Shown here in pieces: positions 24,952 through 36,704 of a stretch of 64,000 bases of DNA; the stretch's first letter is position 1; the number at the start of each line of letters is the position of its first letter. Origin of the DNA: Brachyhypopomus gauderio (Eukaryota; Chordata; Actinopteri; Gymnotiformes; Hypopomidae); assembly GCF_052324685.1 (NCBI RefSeq), contig NC_135221.1, positions 21,555,371 through 21,619,370 on the forward strand. Reading direction: 5' to 3'. The notes beneath the pieces are model-generated. The model made no database searches. It was given only the letters and a program-made list of their open reading frames with translations, and was not told where the DNA came from. A program made the translations under genes and the position numbers.

Positions 24952-26106
24952 TTATTCCCTGTAGGAGGACGTGCTCTCCAGACTCATCAGCCGGCCCCTC
25001 AGCACGGAGCTGCCCTGCTTGCTTAGCTGCTTCTGGAACTCCGTGGCCAGGAAGTAGTAGATGATGGGATTGAGGCAGCAGTTGAGGCTGGCCATGCAGA
25101 GGGAGATGGGGTGGAACTGCTTGACCACCAGCTGTGTGGGGCACTGGGTGATGATGCCCTGCGTGACCATCAGGTACAGCAGGAAGTTTATGTGATACGG
25201 CATGAAGCACACCATGAAGACCCCCGTGCACACCAGCACCATGCGCAGGGCTCGCTTCTTGTCCGTGGCCGAGTGGCCGGCCTGCAGGCTGCGCCGGAGC
25301 GAGCGCACGATGAAGAACGAGCAGAAGCCTATCACGGTCAGCGGAGCGACGAACCCCAGGAGCTCCCCGAACGTCATGATGGTGACGGCCACCGGCAGGT
25401 TCACCTTGCGCATGGGCAAGTCTTTGAAGCAGCTGGTGCAGTTCTGGTGCGTCTTCTCTTCACTGGTCCTCATCAGGATGAAGGGCAGGCAGCAGAGTCC
25501 CACCACCAGCCACAAGGCGGCGCTGATGCGCACATCGTAGCGACGCTTCCAGCGCTTGGCGCAGAAGGGGCGCATGAGGAAGGCGCAGCGCTGGACGCTG
25601 ATGCACACCAGGAAGACGATGCCGGCGTACATGTTGAGATACTTCAGGTAGAAGCACAACAAGCACATCCAGCTCCCAAAAGGCCAGCAGTGGTTGACTG
25701 ACAGGTAGTAGAAGATGCGTAGCGGCAGGGAGAGCACGTGAGCTAGATCAGCTATGGCTAGGTTGATCATGAAGATGATGGCTTTGGTTTTCTTGCTGCA
25801 AACCAGAGAAGCGACAGGAGCAGATCAGGAAACGTTCAAATCACTTTCGAACTGCGTTCTCCACTTAGTCATTTCGGTAGTGTGTGGGCAGGGCGTATAT
25901 ACAGTACGAAGCCCAAGTAGAGATACTGACCTTATAAAACGACACAGGACCCAAAGACCAAGGCTGTTGCCCAGCAAGCCGGGGATGAAGATGAGCAGGT
26001 AGAAGTAGGAGTAGAGCTTGTTCATCTGTTTTTCCCAGTCGTCCATATTGTAGTTGCAGATGAAGGTCCCGTTGGGGACCCCCGACGTGTCGTTCGACGA
26101 GATCAT
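24952..26106 (-). CDS. p2ry10: P2Y receptor family member 10 (two coding exons)
   Basis: A class A GPCR of 339 residues, the same length I recall for the human protein. Exon 1 is 25931-26106 and exon 2 is 24952-25795; the 135-bp intron (25796-25930) has a GT donor (GTCAGT) and TTTGCAG acceptor and splits an AGC serine codon in RFISKK at the end of TM1. Read through, the intron soon gives a stop. Two N-glycosylation sequons (NDT, NGT) precede TM1; TM2 has LAIADLAHVLSLP, TM3 ends in CISVQR (DRY replaced), TM6 has CFMPYHINF, and TM7 ends in NPIIYYF. Mammalian P2RY10 is a lymphocyte receptor for lysophosphatidylserine and related lipids; that function is inferred. It is the close paralogue of gpr174. 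Confidence 0.92.
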
Positions 26107-27098
26107 TGCCGCACGGTTGCGTCATTTATTGCGGCTGGTCGAGAGGGATGGCAGGGATCTGAAAATGTAAAGATGACCTTTGATGCCAAGGGCTCGCTGT
26201 GTGCTGTGTGCTGTGTGCTGTGTGCTTCCTTGGGTTCTGATGTCTAACCTTCATGTTGATTCAAACCTGTCATCAGCATCAGAAGCAGTAGGCACAGACT
26301 ACAAAGAGGCTTAAAAGCTCACACATCAAGTGGTGGAAGTTTAGTCACAAGAAAAGTGGATATATCATGCCATATTTCATCACATGTTAAACGTTGTGGC
26401 AGTGTTGACATGCCATTCGGGAGTTATAGCAACATCCAAAACTGCTACATCTCTGTTTATGTAACTAAGGTTGCCCACAGTGAGAACATTAAACTGACTG
26501 TAGTTCTGTATATTGCCTGCCTATATTTACTAGAACATCTCTGCCTCTTCATCCAGGTTAATCTCCTACAAATCTATTAAAACTTTAAACTTCAAGAATT
26601 CACTTAAACAAACATGCAATTCGCTTGAAAAATAGAGTACTAAAATCTTACTTCAGAGTTGCAGCATGTGATTTGGCAGTTAGCAGATGGTGTAAATATA
26701 GTAATAGAGCACCAGCAGGTCGCATGCTCAAACGTTGATATGTAGTGTACTACACATGTACTACAGTATGTACTACAGTGTTTGTTGATTTCGGTTGTAT
26801 TATAGTAATGGCCCAAAACCTACCCACATCAATCATAATGGCACCACAAACACTACAATTCTAAATAAAATAAGATCTCCCACTTCTGCTTATTGTTGAT
26901 TGTTTATTTGGTTAATCACGACTGCGTGATATTTCGTTCTGCACAGACAGGCATTCCATCTTTGACTTCCTGTTCCATGTTTTGAGATGGTACAGGCTGT
27001 GCAGTTTTGCCAGGCAGTGAAGACACTGGCCTTCAGTCTATCATGACAAGGTACTGCCATGCAGTTAGAAAGTGATCTGCTTTGCCATTTGACTAGTT
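26107..27098. other. Upstream flank of p2ry10
   Basis: Contains a 7-bp tandem repeat at 26196-26226 and no recognisable exon; promoter elements cannot be assigned. Confidence 0.4.
26196..26226. repeat. 7-bp tandem repeat (CTGTGTG)
   Basis: Just over four head-to-tail copies. Confidence 0.85.
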
Positions 27099-27413
27099 CG
27101 GGGGTGGCCAACCCGTCATAGACCAAGAGCCACTTTTGTTAATGTGTTACGGCAAAGAGCCACATCGTACATGGGCGAGTGTAGATTGTTGAGCGGGGGG
27201 GGGGGGTGTAAATTATTAGCTGTGAGGACAGTCAAATGCGTGTTTCCCACTACGCCGGTTTTAAAAGTATTAGCGGCTCGCTAGGCTTGTAAACAAACCG
27301 CGCACCACGAAGATGTAGCAGTGTGTGGCCCCGTTTGTGCAGGTGAGCCCGCGGACCGCCTGGGGAGCCCAATGAAACCAGGCAAAGAGCCGCATGCGGG
27401 TTGGCCACCCCTG
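27099..27413. mobile_element. Non-autonomous hAT element
   Basis: The ends CGGGGGTGGCCAACCC and GGGTTGGCCACCCCTG are inverted copies (15 of 16 match). They are flanked by GACTAGTT and GTCTAGAT, an imperfect 8-bp duplication of the CTAG-centred type hAT elements use. The inside repeats the phrase AAAGAGCCAC/AAAGAGCCGC. No transposase. Confidence 0.75.
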
Positions 27414-27566
27414 GTCTAGATCATGGCTAAACACTGAAAAAATGTGTGGGGTTGTGCAAGTGTCTGTTATATCACGTTTGCCACTCTAAGCCACCTTTGT
27501 ACAGGAACGCGGGTTCTTTTACAGTGAGTGTACTCCCTCGTGCTCAGTCTTTAAATGTAAACTTCA

Positions 27567-27583
27567 ACAACAACAATAATAGC

Positions 27584-27623
<40 letters not shown>
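27567..27623. repeat. (AAC)n/(AAT)n microsatellite
   Basis: Short CAA run leading into about 15 AAT triplets. Confidence 0.95.
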
Positions 27624-30600
27624 GATATTATAGATATTTTGTTTCATGTATTTATCCAAAACATACTGGATGAAGTGAAAGGAGGGGCCATAGGTAGGTA
27701 GCTCTATTAATCAAAAACAGATTATGAATAAGCATGCATTCAGTTCTACACATAATATAATAAAAACATATACTTTACAGTTTAACAAGCATCAACAGAT
27801 ATGCAGTACCTGCTGTGTTTAGGAAAATTTTATATAAACACTCTTATCTCATAAACTGATCAAATTTTCATTCGCGCTAAAAGGCAGCAGAATCCACAGA
27901 TCCCTTATGTTGCAAGACAGAAAGTGAAGAGGCTATAAGAAATAACCAACAAAGAAAAACATTTCTAGATTGCTTTAGGCTGTTGTCCTACTTACTCAGC
28001 AAATTCATTGGAAGATGCTGAATTTTAAAAAATGAAACTGATAGATCATCATGAGTCAGCTATCAAAACAAGTTATGCCAAATTGCTTTACATAAGCATT
28101 CAATAATGAAGACATTTCTCCACACATTCACAAGAACTAAAATGTTCAGCTGAAGTTCGCTGTAATATTTAGAAGAGACGTTTGCCCTCTGAAGTCTATA
28201 ATGTTTGTGAGTTCATGACACTCTAATTCGCTATTGTTTGGAAAATTGGTCATTAAATTGTTCATGATGACTAAACTTCACATTTGCGACTTTTCTCAAG
28301 CCCCCGAACACAACATATATTATGAATGACTTGCACTTAATCTGAATGATTTATTAATGTTTAATTGCTTCGGTGATGATAACAGGATGTGGTTTGGAAT
28401 CAGCTAAGCAGTTCTCCTATCCACAGTACCAAGGAAAATCCACTGATCCAGACATACAGTTTAGACCCTACACATGTTTCATAAGTGCCAACTCCCTTCC
28501 TGTATGTCGTCTGGTGAGGAGGGGTGATGGTGTTTGCATGGTTAGACACTAAGCATGACGGCAAGGGGAAGAAGATAACATGATAAAACATGCAGGTGTT
28601 TGGTTGGTGAGAAGCCTTTAAATGTCATAGTGGATGAAAGGAAGTGTTTGAGGGTTGCTTCCTTAGTGGAGTACAGCACCCTCGGTGCCCTTTTGGAAAC
28701 AGAGTGAGTTTCTCTTGCTTGAATTAATTTGACATCAGGCTAATTTAGTCATTTAAGCATTTGCTCCAATTGGTATTGATGACAGACAATATTCTATATG
28801 GAAATGGTATTAAGATTTCTCAGTAGTGGACTTCTAAGTAAGACCAACAAAAGCCAGCTTCTGCAGGGTTTTCTGTCATTTTCATCGGTCTTATGGATGT
28901 TTAAATTTGGGAATGCATCACAGTGAAATTAACACATATCCAGAGACACCAGGACATGGTTTCAGGATTTGATTTGTGGTTGTTCTTTTCATGCTTCTCA
29001 TAATATTTCCATGTTTTTCCATGTTCTTGTCATCACAACACTGCTTTCAGCCAGTCAAACAAAAGGTACTGTAGTAAACGTAACTGAAAAGTACTTGACC
29101 TATAAACAAACACTGTCATACCCCCATTTGCACACGCACCCTGAATTTCACACATTGTGGTGAAAAGAAGTGTCGTGTAAGAATAAGAGTCCTCTCTTTC
29201 ACCCTAGACACAGTTATTGGTTTTGTATCTGAACATTGTTCAATATTCCACACAGACACAGGCGAGACATGTGGGTGTACACCTGGCACCTGTTGTCCTA
29301 CCTGGTACAGACGAGGTGTGCAGGCTCCGGTCTGGTGTCTACCTCTGCAACCTGCTCCCAATGCTGAGCAGTTCTCACCAAATTGCCGCCGTTTTCTCAT
29401 CCCCTCCCCCACGCCACCTTTCTTGCACGAGGAGGAAGTTGCCCTTATCTGAGCCGAAGTCGTTTGCTGCTTGTTGCAGGGCTGCTTGTGTCTGAAATGC
29501 GGTAAAAGCAAACCTTGCACGCTACTCCGTCACATGGTGCATGGCTGCGGCCACGTTTCTGCTTCACGAGCATGTGAACTTGATCTACCTGAGCACACGC
29601 AACACGCGTGACGAATGAGAAGTCTGTAAACACATGTAGATGAACGTGACTCCACCCTTCGCATGGCAGCATGGACCTTCTGGAGATAAAAAAACTGCTT
29701 AGTCCGTATCTCCACCAGTGGATCTGGAGAGCTCCGTGCTGTTCCTGTGTCCAGCTCTGAGAGAGAGCTACACGTTTCACCACCACAGGAGCGCTTGATA
29801 ATTCATTCCTATTCGGGTCTGACATGTTGTAAGTCTCCTTATTACTTGCTCAAAGCTCTACTGTAAAATGAAACAAAGGACGCAGAGGGTTTTTTTCTGG
29901 CCTGGTTCATGGCTTGCAGTATTTTGGCTGTGTTTTCTAAAGAAGACAGACATGACAAGCAGGACAGAACATGTTATTCGTGCATGTAGTTGAGCTGAAT
30001 CCAAGAAACGTCTTTCTGTTTAGTTCCAGACAGGAAAGTTTCTCCACAGAAATTTTACCTGTTAAAATCTATTTACCAGATCCAAACCATTTAGATACTG
30101 ACAGTATGACAATTCACATGTAATATGTCAGAGTGTGCAGCTCAATCAAACACTTAAATAAGTCAAAGTATGGTTACGTACCAAAGTCTGTCCACAGGCT
30201 GCGTCACGCTATAGAAAACCAATGAAAAAAATGTGGCTGTTGGACATTATTGAAATTTCCCCTTTTTAAAGGAAGTTTGGAGAGGAAGTCAGATTGCTGT
30301 TTGACTGGACATTACACTCATACCATTGTCACATTCACAGAACCACCCTGAGACAGTGCACACTTTCTGCCACAATGTGTTATTCTGCAGGAAATAAAAG
30401 TTTTTATAAAAAGTGTAAGCTCTAACAACAGAGTGATGTGTTTATTCAGCAAGAGCGTTTGCTTATGGGGCAGTGACTTTCACATCTTTACCAGTGCACC
30501 ACAGTCAAAGTCAGCTCTTGTAGATTTTAATGTACAATTCCAAATCCGTATTATATTTGTATATTTAACATTTTGAGTTACATGCACATCGTGCCTAGGT

Positions 30601-30716
30601 TGAAAGAGTATGATAAACATAAACAAGTTTCCACTTTGCTGCTAAATGGAATGGAAAGTCATGCACAGATCTTCATGTCACTCAGTTTTAGTAACAGGTA
30701 TGAGAGTAATGTGTGC

Positions 30717-30747
<31 letters not shown>

Positions 30748-30773
30748 AGGTGTGCAAATGTGTGTGTGTGTGT
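30717..30773. repeat. (GT)n microsatellite
   Basis: GT dinucleotides with GCGTAGG and GCAAAT interruptions. Confidence 0.93.
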
Positions 30774-30888
30774 AGCAGGTGTACTGAGGCAGTTTCAGAC
30801 AGGCTTGTTTCATAAGTGTTATTAGAGAACAAAAAACTGCTATTGGGTTAAAGTCAGTTGTGCCAATTGTGTAATTTCACCAAAAAAG

Positions 30889-31070
30889 GAATTAGATGAA
30901 GGTTCAGTTAAACTGAATTAGATGAAGGTTCAGTTAAACTGAATTAGATGAAGGTTCAGTTAAACTGAATTAGATGAAGGTTCAGTTAAACTGAATTAGA
31001 TGAAGGTTCAGTTAAACTGAATTAGATGAAGGTTCAGTTAAACTGAATTAGATGAAGGTTCAGTTAAACT
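30889..31070. repeat. 26-bp tandem repeat, seven identical copies
   Basis: Exactly seven copies of a unit starting GAATTAGATGAAGGTTCAG and ending TTAAACT, with no differences seen between copies. Such identity means recent expansion or a copy number set during assembly. Confidence 0.97.
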
Positions 31071-32730
31071 GCAGGTTAGCAACATGCTCAACCTTAGCCA
31101 TGCTGCTACCAACCCGTGATGAAGTCCTGCACTGAAGATTAACATTTTAGTTACAATTTATAATAACAGGCTCTAATGAATATTAACTTAATCATTATCT
31201 AATAGTTTATTAGTAATTATTATTATATAAATGGATTATAAATAAATAGTGTAATTTTAACTAATTAACCCAAGATATATCTTCACAATATCTTACAGTA
31301 TCCTGTTAAACGGACTGCTCTGGTGCTAAATACAGGTGCCACTCAACAAACAACATTCTTTTTGTTTTATTTCTTCTAATCTCTATATGTGCTTTTAAAA
31401 CAGCACCAAGCTCTTTCAGTAGGTTGTGTGTGACTGTGCCATACAAGTCAAGCAATCAGCACCATCAGTGATAAGAACATAAGAAACTAATGACCAATAC
31501 CGCAGCATTTAGAACACTAGGTCTGTTGTGTTACCTCCTATCACTGTACTTTTGAAGTGTTTAAAAAACATGACATGCCTGTAAATGATACTAAATAATA
31601 GAACTACATATGTACTGATATTGTAAGTATGTAGTTATTATTATCAGTAACTAACAAGCTATTAGATTTTGCTACTAATTAGAACTACTAATTAAGACCT
31701 GTCATAATAAAGCACTACCAATATATATATATACACCAGTGTATATATATCACTCTGCAGAGGACACCTATAATTAAGCACATCGAAAGTTTCAGGTTCC
31801 ACTTTTAACATACAGAATTGTTTTCAAATTTGTCCTTAATAAGTTACGTTTAAAATGAATGCTTGAGATGTACAAAATACACACAATAAGACATAACAGA
31901 TGTAATAATGCAATGTCATTCTTTTAACATTGTCTGGAACTGTTTGCAGAAGGTGTAATTGTATTTACTGAATGTTTTATGGGTATGTCTGTGTGTGTGG
32001 GTAGATATGTGGGTGTGTGTGTGGGGTGTCTTTCTTCCTATGATCTTATCATCATATCTTCCTATGATCATAAACTGTTTTAGCCAGTATTTCCGCACTT
32101 TGCTAAACACACATTACATACACATTTTATGTGTAGTTATATATATACACATTAAATAATATATTTTGTTTAAATGTTGATATGTTTACCATGTGGTGTT
32201 GTTGCATTTTATTGTGTTTATGTTATGAAAGCTTTTGTTTGTACCGTATATTAATAACTCTTAGGGCTATTCTCTAGAGCTGTCTTTGTCCAACAAGACC
32301 GCTGTATTTCGCTGTTCATTCAACCTTTTTGTCTAAGAATTCATTTAATGTAAACAAGCTGTTCAGATGTTAGATTTAGAAATTAAGATATATACAGATT
32401 ACATATTTACATACATATACAATGTTTACTGTCTACTGAGCCAAGCAAATTAAGTTTAGATTGACATGAACAACCTACTAATACTGTGGACACAATTGAT
32501 CAAAATAACAGAATAGTGGCTCAGAAAGTTATTCAGGCTAAACATATTCAATAATTTTACCACATAGCATAAGACAACGATTGAAGGTAGACAACGCCGC
32601 CTACTGGTCATGGCTGTTATAAGTATTTTTCCGAATGATTAGCTATTACTCGACACTAGAGGGTAGGAAAGAGCTACATTGATTTGACAGACGCAAGAAC
32701 GTGAACGTGAATTTGGAAAGAGCATTATGC

Positions 32731-32905
32731 AGAGTTGTATAGTCCAGGTTCAGAAAGTAAAAGTCCTCACCAGGATTTTGCTCAGGCTTCCTGAATTGTG
32801 TTGATTCCACTTATTTTACCTGGATTGCACTAATTAGAAACCTAGCAAGCTTGAGCAAAATCCTGGTGAGGACATTTACTTTCTGAACCTGGATTATACA
32901 ACTCT
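32731..32905. mobile_element. Foldback MITE
   Basis: Two 59-bp arms (32731-32789 and 32847-32905) are inverted copies with only three mismatches, separated by a 57-bp loop. The outer ends read AGAGTTGTATAGTCC and GGATTATACAACTCT. The transcript or single strand would form a long hairpin. No coding capacity. Confidence 0.88.
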
Positions 32906-33204
32906 ATTGAGAAGCACCACAATAGCCATAAACGAGTCTGACGATGACCAGAATCAGAGGGCCATCACTGTCCATCAGCTGTAGGAACTAATTGACTCCA
33001 AAATATTCTCCAAACTTTGACACATTCTTAATATATTTAGTTTCAGACTTCTAGACTCTTCTCATGGGGGTTATCTCCATTAGCAGTCACAAAAATAAAT
33101 AAATACATTTAAATGTTTTACTTTGCCATGTGAGTTTAGCTGAACCAGCAGTATGAACATCCAGATAACAATTTTTAGAGATAAATGATTCCCTGTCTGA
33201 CTTT
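32906..33204. other. Short spacer between two repeats
   Basis: No feature seen. Confidence 0.4.
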
Positions 33205-33477
33205 AGGGGCAGTCATGGCCTGGCGGTTAGGGAACTGGTCTTGTGACCGGAGGGTCGTGGGTTTGATTTCCAGACAGGCCATGACTGAGGTGCCCTTGAG
33301 CAAGGCACCTAACCCCAACTGCTCCCCGGGCGCCGGGCTAGGGCTGCCCACCGCTCTGGGCACGTGTGATCCACAGCCCCCTAGTAATCACTAGTGTGTG
33401 TGTGTGTGTTCTGACTGCACAGATGGGTTATAAGCGGAGGACAAATTTTGATTGGGGTGTAAAAATCACAATTGACA
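33205..33477 (+). mobile_element. tRNA-derived SINE
   Basis: The head has polymerase III box A (TGGCCTGGCGGTTAGG, 33215-33230 region) and box B (GGTTTGATTTC, 33260-33270) spaced as in a tRNA. A body follows with GCCCTTGAGCAAGGCACC and GATGGGTTATAAGCGGAGG, a combination frequent in otophysan fish. It is not a functional tRNA gene because the cloverleaf does not close. Confidence 0.8.
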
Positions 33478-35642
33478 AAATATGGCACATTACATTATTA
33501 ACATTATTAATTACTGACCATCTCATTTTACTGCTAAGGTATGATTAAAAGAAAGATACAAACAAGTAAACAAAAAAGAATCTTTCAGAGTTAAATCTAG
33601 TACCTGGCATAATGGTGCTGATTAGAAACCAACAATATTAAAATTTACTTTCGATATTATATCATTTCACTCAGTGGAGTACTGAGTAGCTGTACTGCTG
33701 TTTAAGAAATGTTAAGAAATTTTAAGGAAAATTTTAAAGAAATTTCTGAATTTCTGCTACATAAAACTGGTGCTATTAGTAAGCATTGCACAAAAACTCA
33801 TTGTTGTAAAACCAGAAAAAACAAGACAGGTGATACTGTGAAAGGTGTGTTATGGTAACCTGTGGAAAAGTGCTGTAGAAAAATGAAATAAAGTGAACTG
33901 ACTGAACAGACCCTTCAACTTCTCAATAAAAATTGGACTTAAGATTAATGACAGATTACATGGTTCCTTGTGAATCCCAGATGTAAATCTTTCATCTCTT
34001 GGCACTTGCTGGGTCACCTGATCCTCCCTTGGCTTCCTCTTCCTGTGTTTCCCCCACATATCCTCATGACCCTTGACCTCCGCTACCATCGCGTCACCCT
34101 GGCTGCGTTTCTCCATACAGCTGCTGTGCGATGTCTGCCTCCATCTGGCCCATGCCACTCTGTACAGAGCTTTTGCGGTGCCCTTTGGTTCTGATACACA
34201 AATTTCTCCAGAGTGATTATCAAGCCACTTTGCATTCGGCCATCATGTCCGTCGCCACTGGAGCACTGGATGGTGTTGCTCCTGCTCTGCTATTGGACAC
34301 TGTTCTTCATTAAACAGCACGATCCCTTTCATCACACCACTTGGCCATACACAGCTGTGCACTGGGAGGTCACGGGTTTGACCTGTCATTCCCCGACTCT
34401 CCAGCCCAGAGCGTCTGACTCTGACACCGCTCAAAACCACAGCTGGGCCTCTGGCCCCATATCAGCCAAGAGACTCATTTGGAGTCTGCTCACTAAACCA
34501 ATAGAGGAAATGTGGCAAGCCCAATAACAACATGTTTAAGCACATTAGGGCAACTCACAGGACCCAAACCTGATTAAGCCTCCGTGTTCAGAGGGAAACA
34601 ATGACCCACCGCTGTAGTCAAAATAAACACTCCGCCAGGGAAACACCGGACTTCAAAGTTTTTTCCCTTTTCCTCTGCACAAGACACATTACATCTGCAG
34701 CAAACTGCTGCATGAGTCAGAGTGTGGAGAAGTAATGTTCATTAAGCTCACCACTCTCTGAGTGAGGGAACCCTTAAACACGTGTTCTCACCAAGGTCTT
34801 CAGCACACACGGGGGTTTCCTACGCCTGGGACAGGCTTGAGTGCTGATGACTGACGCTTCAGTTAATAGCACAACACTTCTGCAGCTGTGGTATTAAATC
34901 TTAGTTTAGCTGCTCTGAAATCATGGATGTTCATTCAAAATTAATACATGTATTCTCAGTTATTTCTTCAGGTTAGGATTGCTCTGTTCTGATCAAGTGT
35001 TTGGTTGATGAAGAGAACGCAACATTGCATTTCAACTGCCTGTGGAGTTTGAGCTTTAGTAGAAGCAGACATTCAAACACAAAATTCATGTAAAAGTGCT
35101 GTTTGTTAGGATGGTTCTTTAAACCTGGCAATTTTATACAAGTACAAGTGTCATTATATAAAAATAAGAAAATCTCCTGCTATTCAGTGCAATTGTGTGC
35201 ATGTGCACACTAAGAAACTTAAACCACTAATAGTTCAGTAACAAATTTTATGTTTACATTTCTAATGGTTAATTTAGGAGTGCTAAATCCATACAGTTTT
35301 TAACAAGAACATAGACAAAATCAATAGCTCAGGTGAAACATTACCCAAGCACAGTGCAGATCTGGCTGCTTTGCTACTTTTAACCAAAAAAAATTAATTT
35401 TAATCAATGTTTATTGCTCCCATACAATGAGAGACCTTAACAAAAACAGTGTTGGACCTGACCTGTACAATCAAATGAAAAATGAACTAGTCTTTTAGGC
35501 CTAAATTATTTCATGTTTTGGCCAAAGTCTGAATTCCAATGGTTTCCTCTGTCTGAGCATAGAGGAAAGGTCTCAATAAAGACCTTCGCAAAGCTCCTCT
35601 TGAACTTTCCTGAGACTCGTGGTGTGATCCCCTCACTGCTGC
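33478..35642. other. Downstream flank of lpar4, no gene recognised
   Basis: TTTATT at 35410-35415 reads AATAAA on the - strand and is a candidate lpar4 polyadenylation signal. The moderately GC-rich part at 34000-34500 has no clear exon. Confidence 0.4.
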
Positions 35643-36704
35643 TCAAAAGTGAGTCTCTGTGATCTGTTCTTTTCCGTTGCTGGAGGCTGCGTTTCCTTCC
35701 ACTGTTTCCATGCAGGTGTTCTCCTTGCTGGAGCCAGGAGCTTCGCTGCGTAGCGTGTTCTCCTGCTTGCCGTGACACTTCCCAGTAGTCAGAGACTTCT
35801 GAAAGGACTCTGAGGTGAAGTAATAGACCACAGGGTCAAAGCAGCAGTTGAAGGCAGCCACGCAGAGGGTGATGGGGTACAGGGTACGTGCCAGCCGTTC
35901 CAACCAACAGCTGGCCAGGGCTTGCGTGCGCACCATGGCGTAGACAAACAGGACAGAGTTATAGGGGACGAAGCACACGATGAAAATAGCCAGATGCACC
36001 ACGATCATTCGCAGCACGCGCTCTTTGTTGGTGCCGATCTGGCAGAGCGTGGCGGGCCTGCGCAGGGTCCGCAGGACCATGGAGGAGCAGGCCAGGTTGA
36101 TGAGCAGGGGGATGAGGAAGCCCACCACCTCGATGAAGATGGTGATCTTGGAGAGGTAGGTCTTCCATGTCTTCTGCGAGAAGCCCTCAAAGCAAGTGGT
36201 GGTGGCCTTGCTGCGGTTCGTGGCGGAAAAGAAGGTGACCGACATGCCTCCGCCCAGGATCAACAGCCAGATCAAGGCGCACACGACGGCAGCGTTGCGC
36301 CGGGTGCGGACGGAGCGCGAGCGGAAGGGATGGACGATGGCCAGGAAGCGGTCGACGCTGATGCAGGTGAGGAAGAGCATGCTGCCGTAGATGTTCGTGA
36401 TGAAGGCTCCGCCGGAGATCTTGCACAGGGTGTCACCGAACGGCCAGTGGCGTCTTACGTTGTAATAGATCTTAAACGGCAAGGTGAACACAAATATCAA
36501 GTCCGACAGCGCCAAGTTCGTCATGAAGAGGGTCGTCTCGTTGCGCATTTTCATTCGGCAGCAGAAGACGAAGAGGGAGGCGCAGTTGGTGACGAGGCCC
36601 ACCACGAAGGCGATGCTGTACACCACGCCGTACAGGTTGTACTTAAACGAGTCGTCGATGCCACAGTCCTCCACGCCGGTCTCGTTCAGCACCAGACTCG
36701 CCAT
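35643..36704 (-). CDS. lpar4: Lysophosphatidic acid receptor 4
   Basis: A single coding exon for a 353-residue class A GPCR. In mammals LPAR4 binds lysophosphatidic acid and couples to G12/13, Gs and others at the cell surface, with roles in vessel formation and migration. Visible here are an N-glycosylation sequon (NET), TM1 GLVTNCASLFVFCC, TM2 TNLALSDLIFVFTLPFK, an intact CISVDRFLAIVHPF after TM3, ECL2 cysteine in TTTCFEGF, TM6 FIVCFVPYNSVLF and TM7 NCCFDPVVYYF, then a Ser/Thr-rich tail. I start at the ATG at 36704; the open frame extends upstream without another ATG. A possible 3' splice site (TTTGCAG, ending at 36740) suggests a noncoding 5' exon and a 35-base leader here. Confidence 0.94.
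   Translation of the reverse strand: MASLVLNETGVEDCGIDDSFKYNLYGVVYSIAFVVGLVTNCASLFVFCCRMKMRNETTLFMTNLALSDLIFVFTLPFKIYYNVRRHWPFGDTLCKISGGAFITNIYGSMLFLTCISVDRFLAIVHPFRSRSVRTRRNAAVVCALIWLLILGGGMSVTFFSATNRSKATTTCFEGFSQKTWKTYLSKITIFIEVVGFLIPLLINLACSSMVLRTLRRPATLCQIGTNKERVLRMIVVHLAIFIVCFVPYNSVLFVYAMVRTQALASCWLERLARTLYPITLCVAAFNCCFDPVVYYFTSESFQKSLTTGKCHGKQENTLRSEAPGSSKENTCMETVEGNAASSNGKEQITETHF

Larger units (their letters stand above)
27414..32730. other. Intergenic, 5.3 kb, no gene recognised
   Basis: AT-rich with three tandem repeats listed separately and a palindromic TATATATA-CACCAGTG-TATATATA at about 31720-31750. No exon or conserved motif is evident. Confidence 0.4.

Noticed and set aside
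25111..25701. 196-residue frame antisense to p2ry10
   Set aside because: Shadow frame of the receptor exon with no recognisable domain.
25825..26106. Truncated p2ry10 of 93 residues
   Set aside because: It is exon 1 read into the intron; splice sites and the following exon restore a full-length receptor frame.
29116..29520. 134-residue - strand frame in intergenic DNA
   Set aside because: No domain, no splice context, and codon use does not resemble the receptor genes nearby.
33205..33280. tRNA gene
   Set aside because: Box A and box B are present but the stems do not close and the sequence continues into a SINE body.
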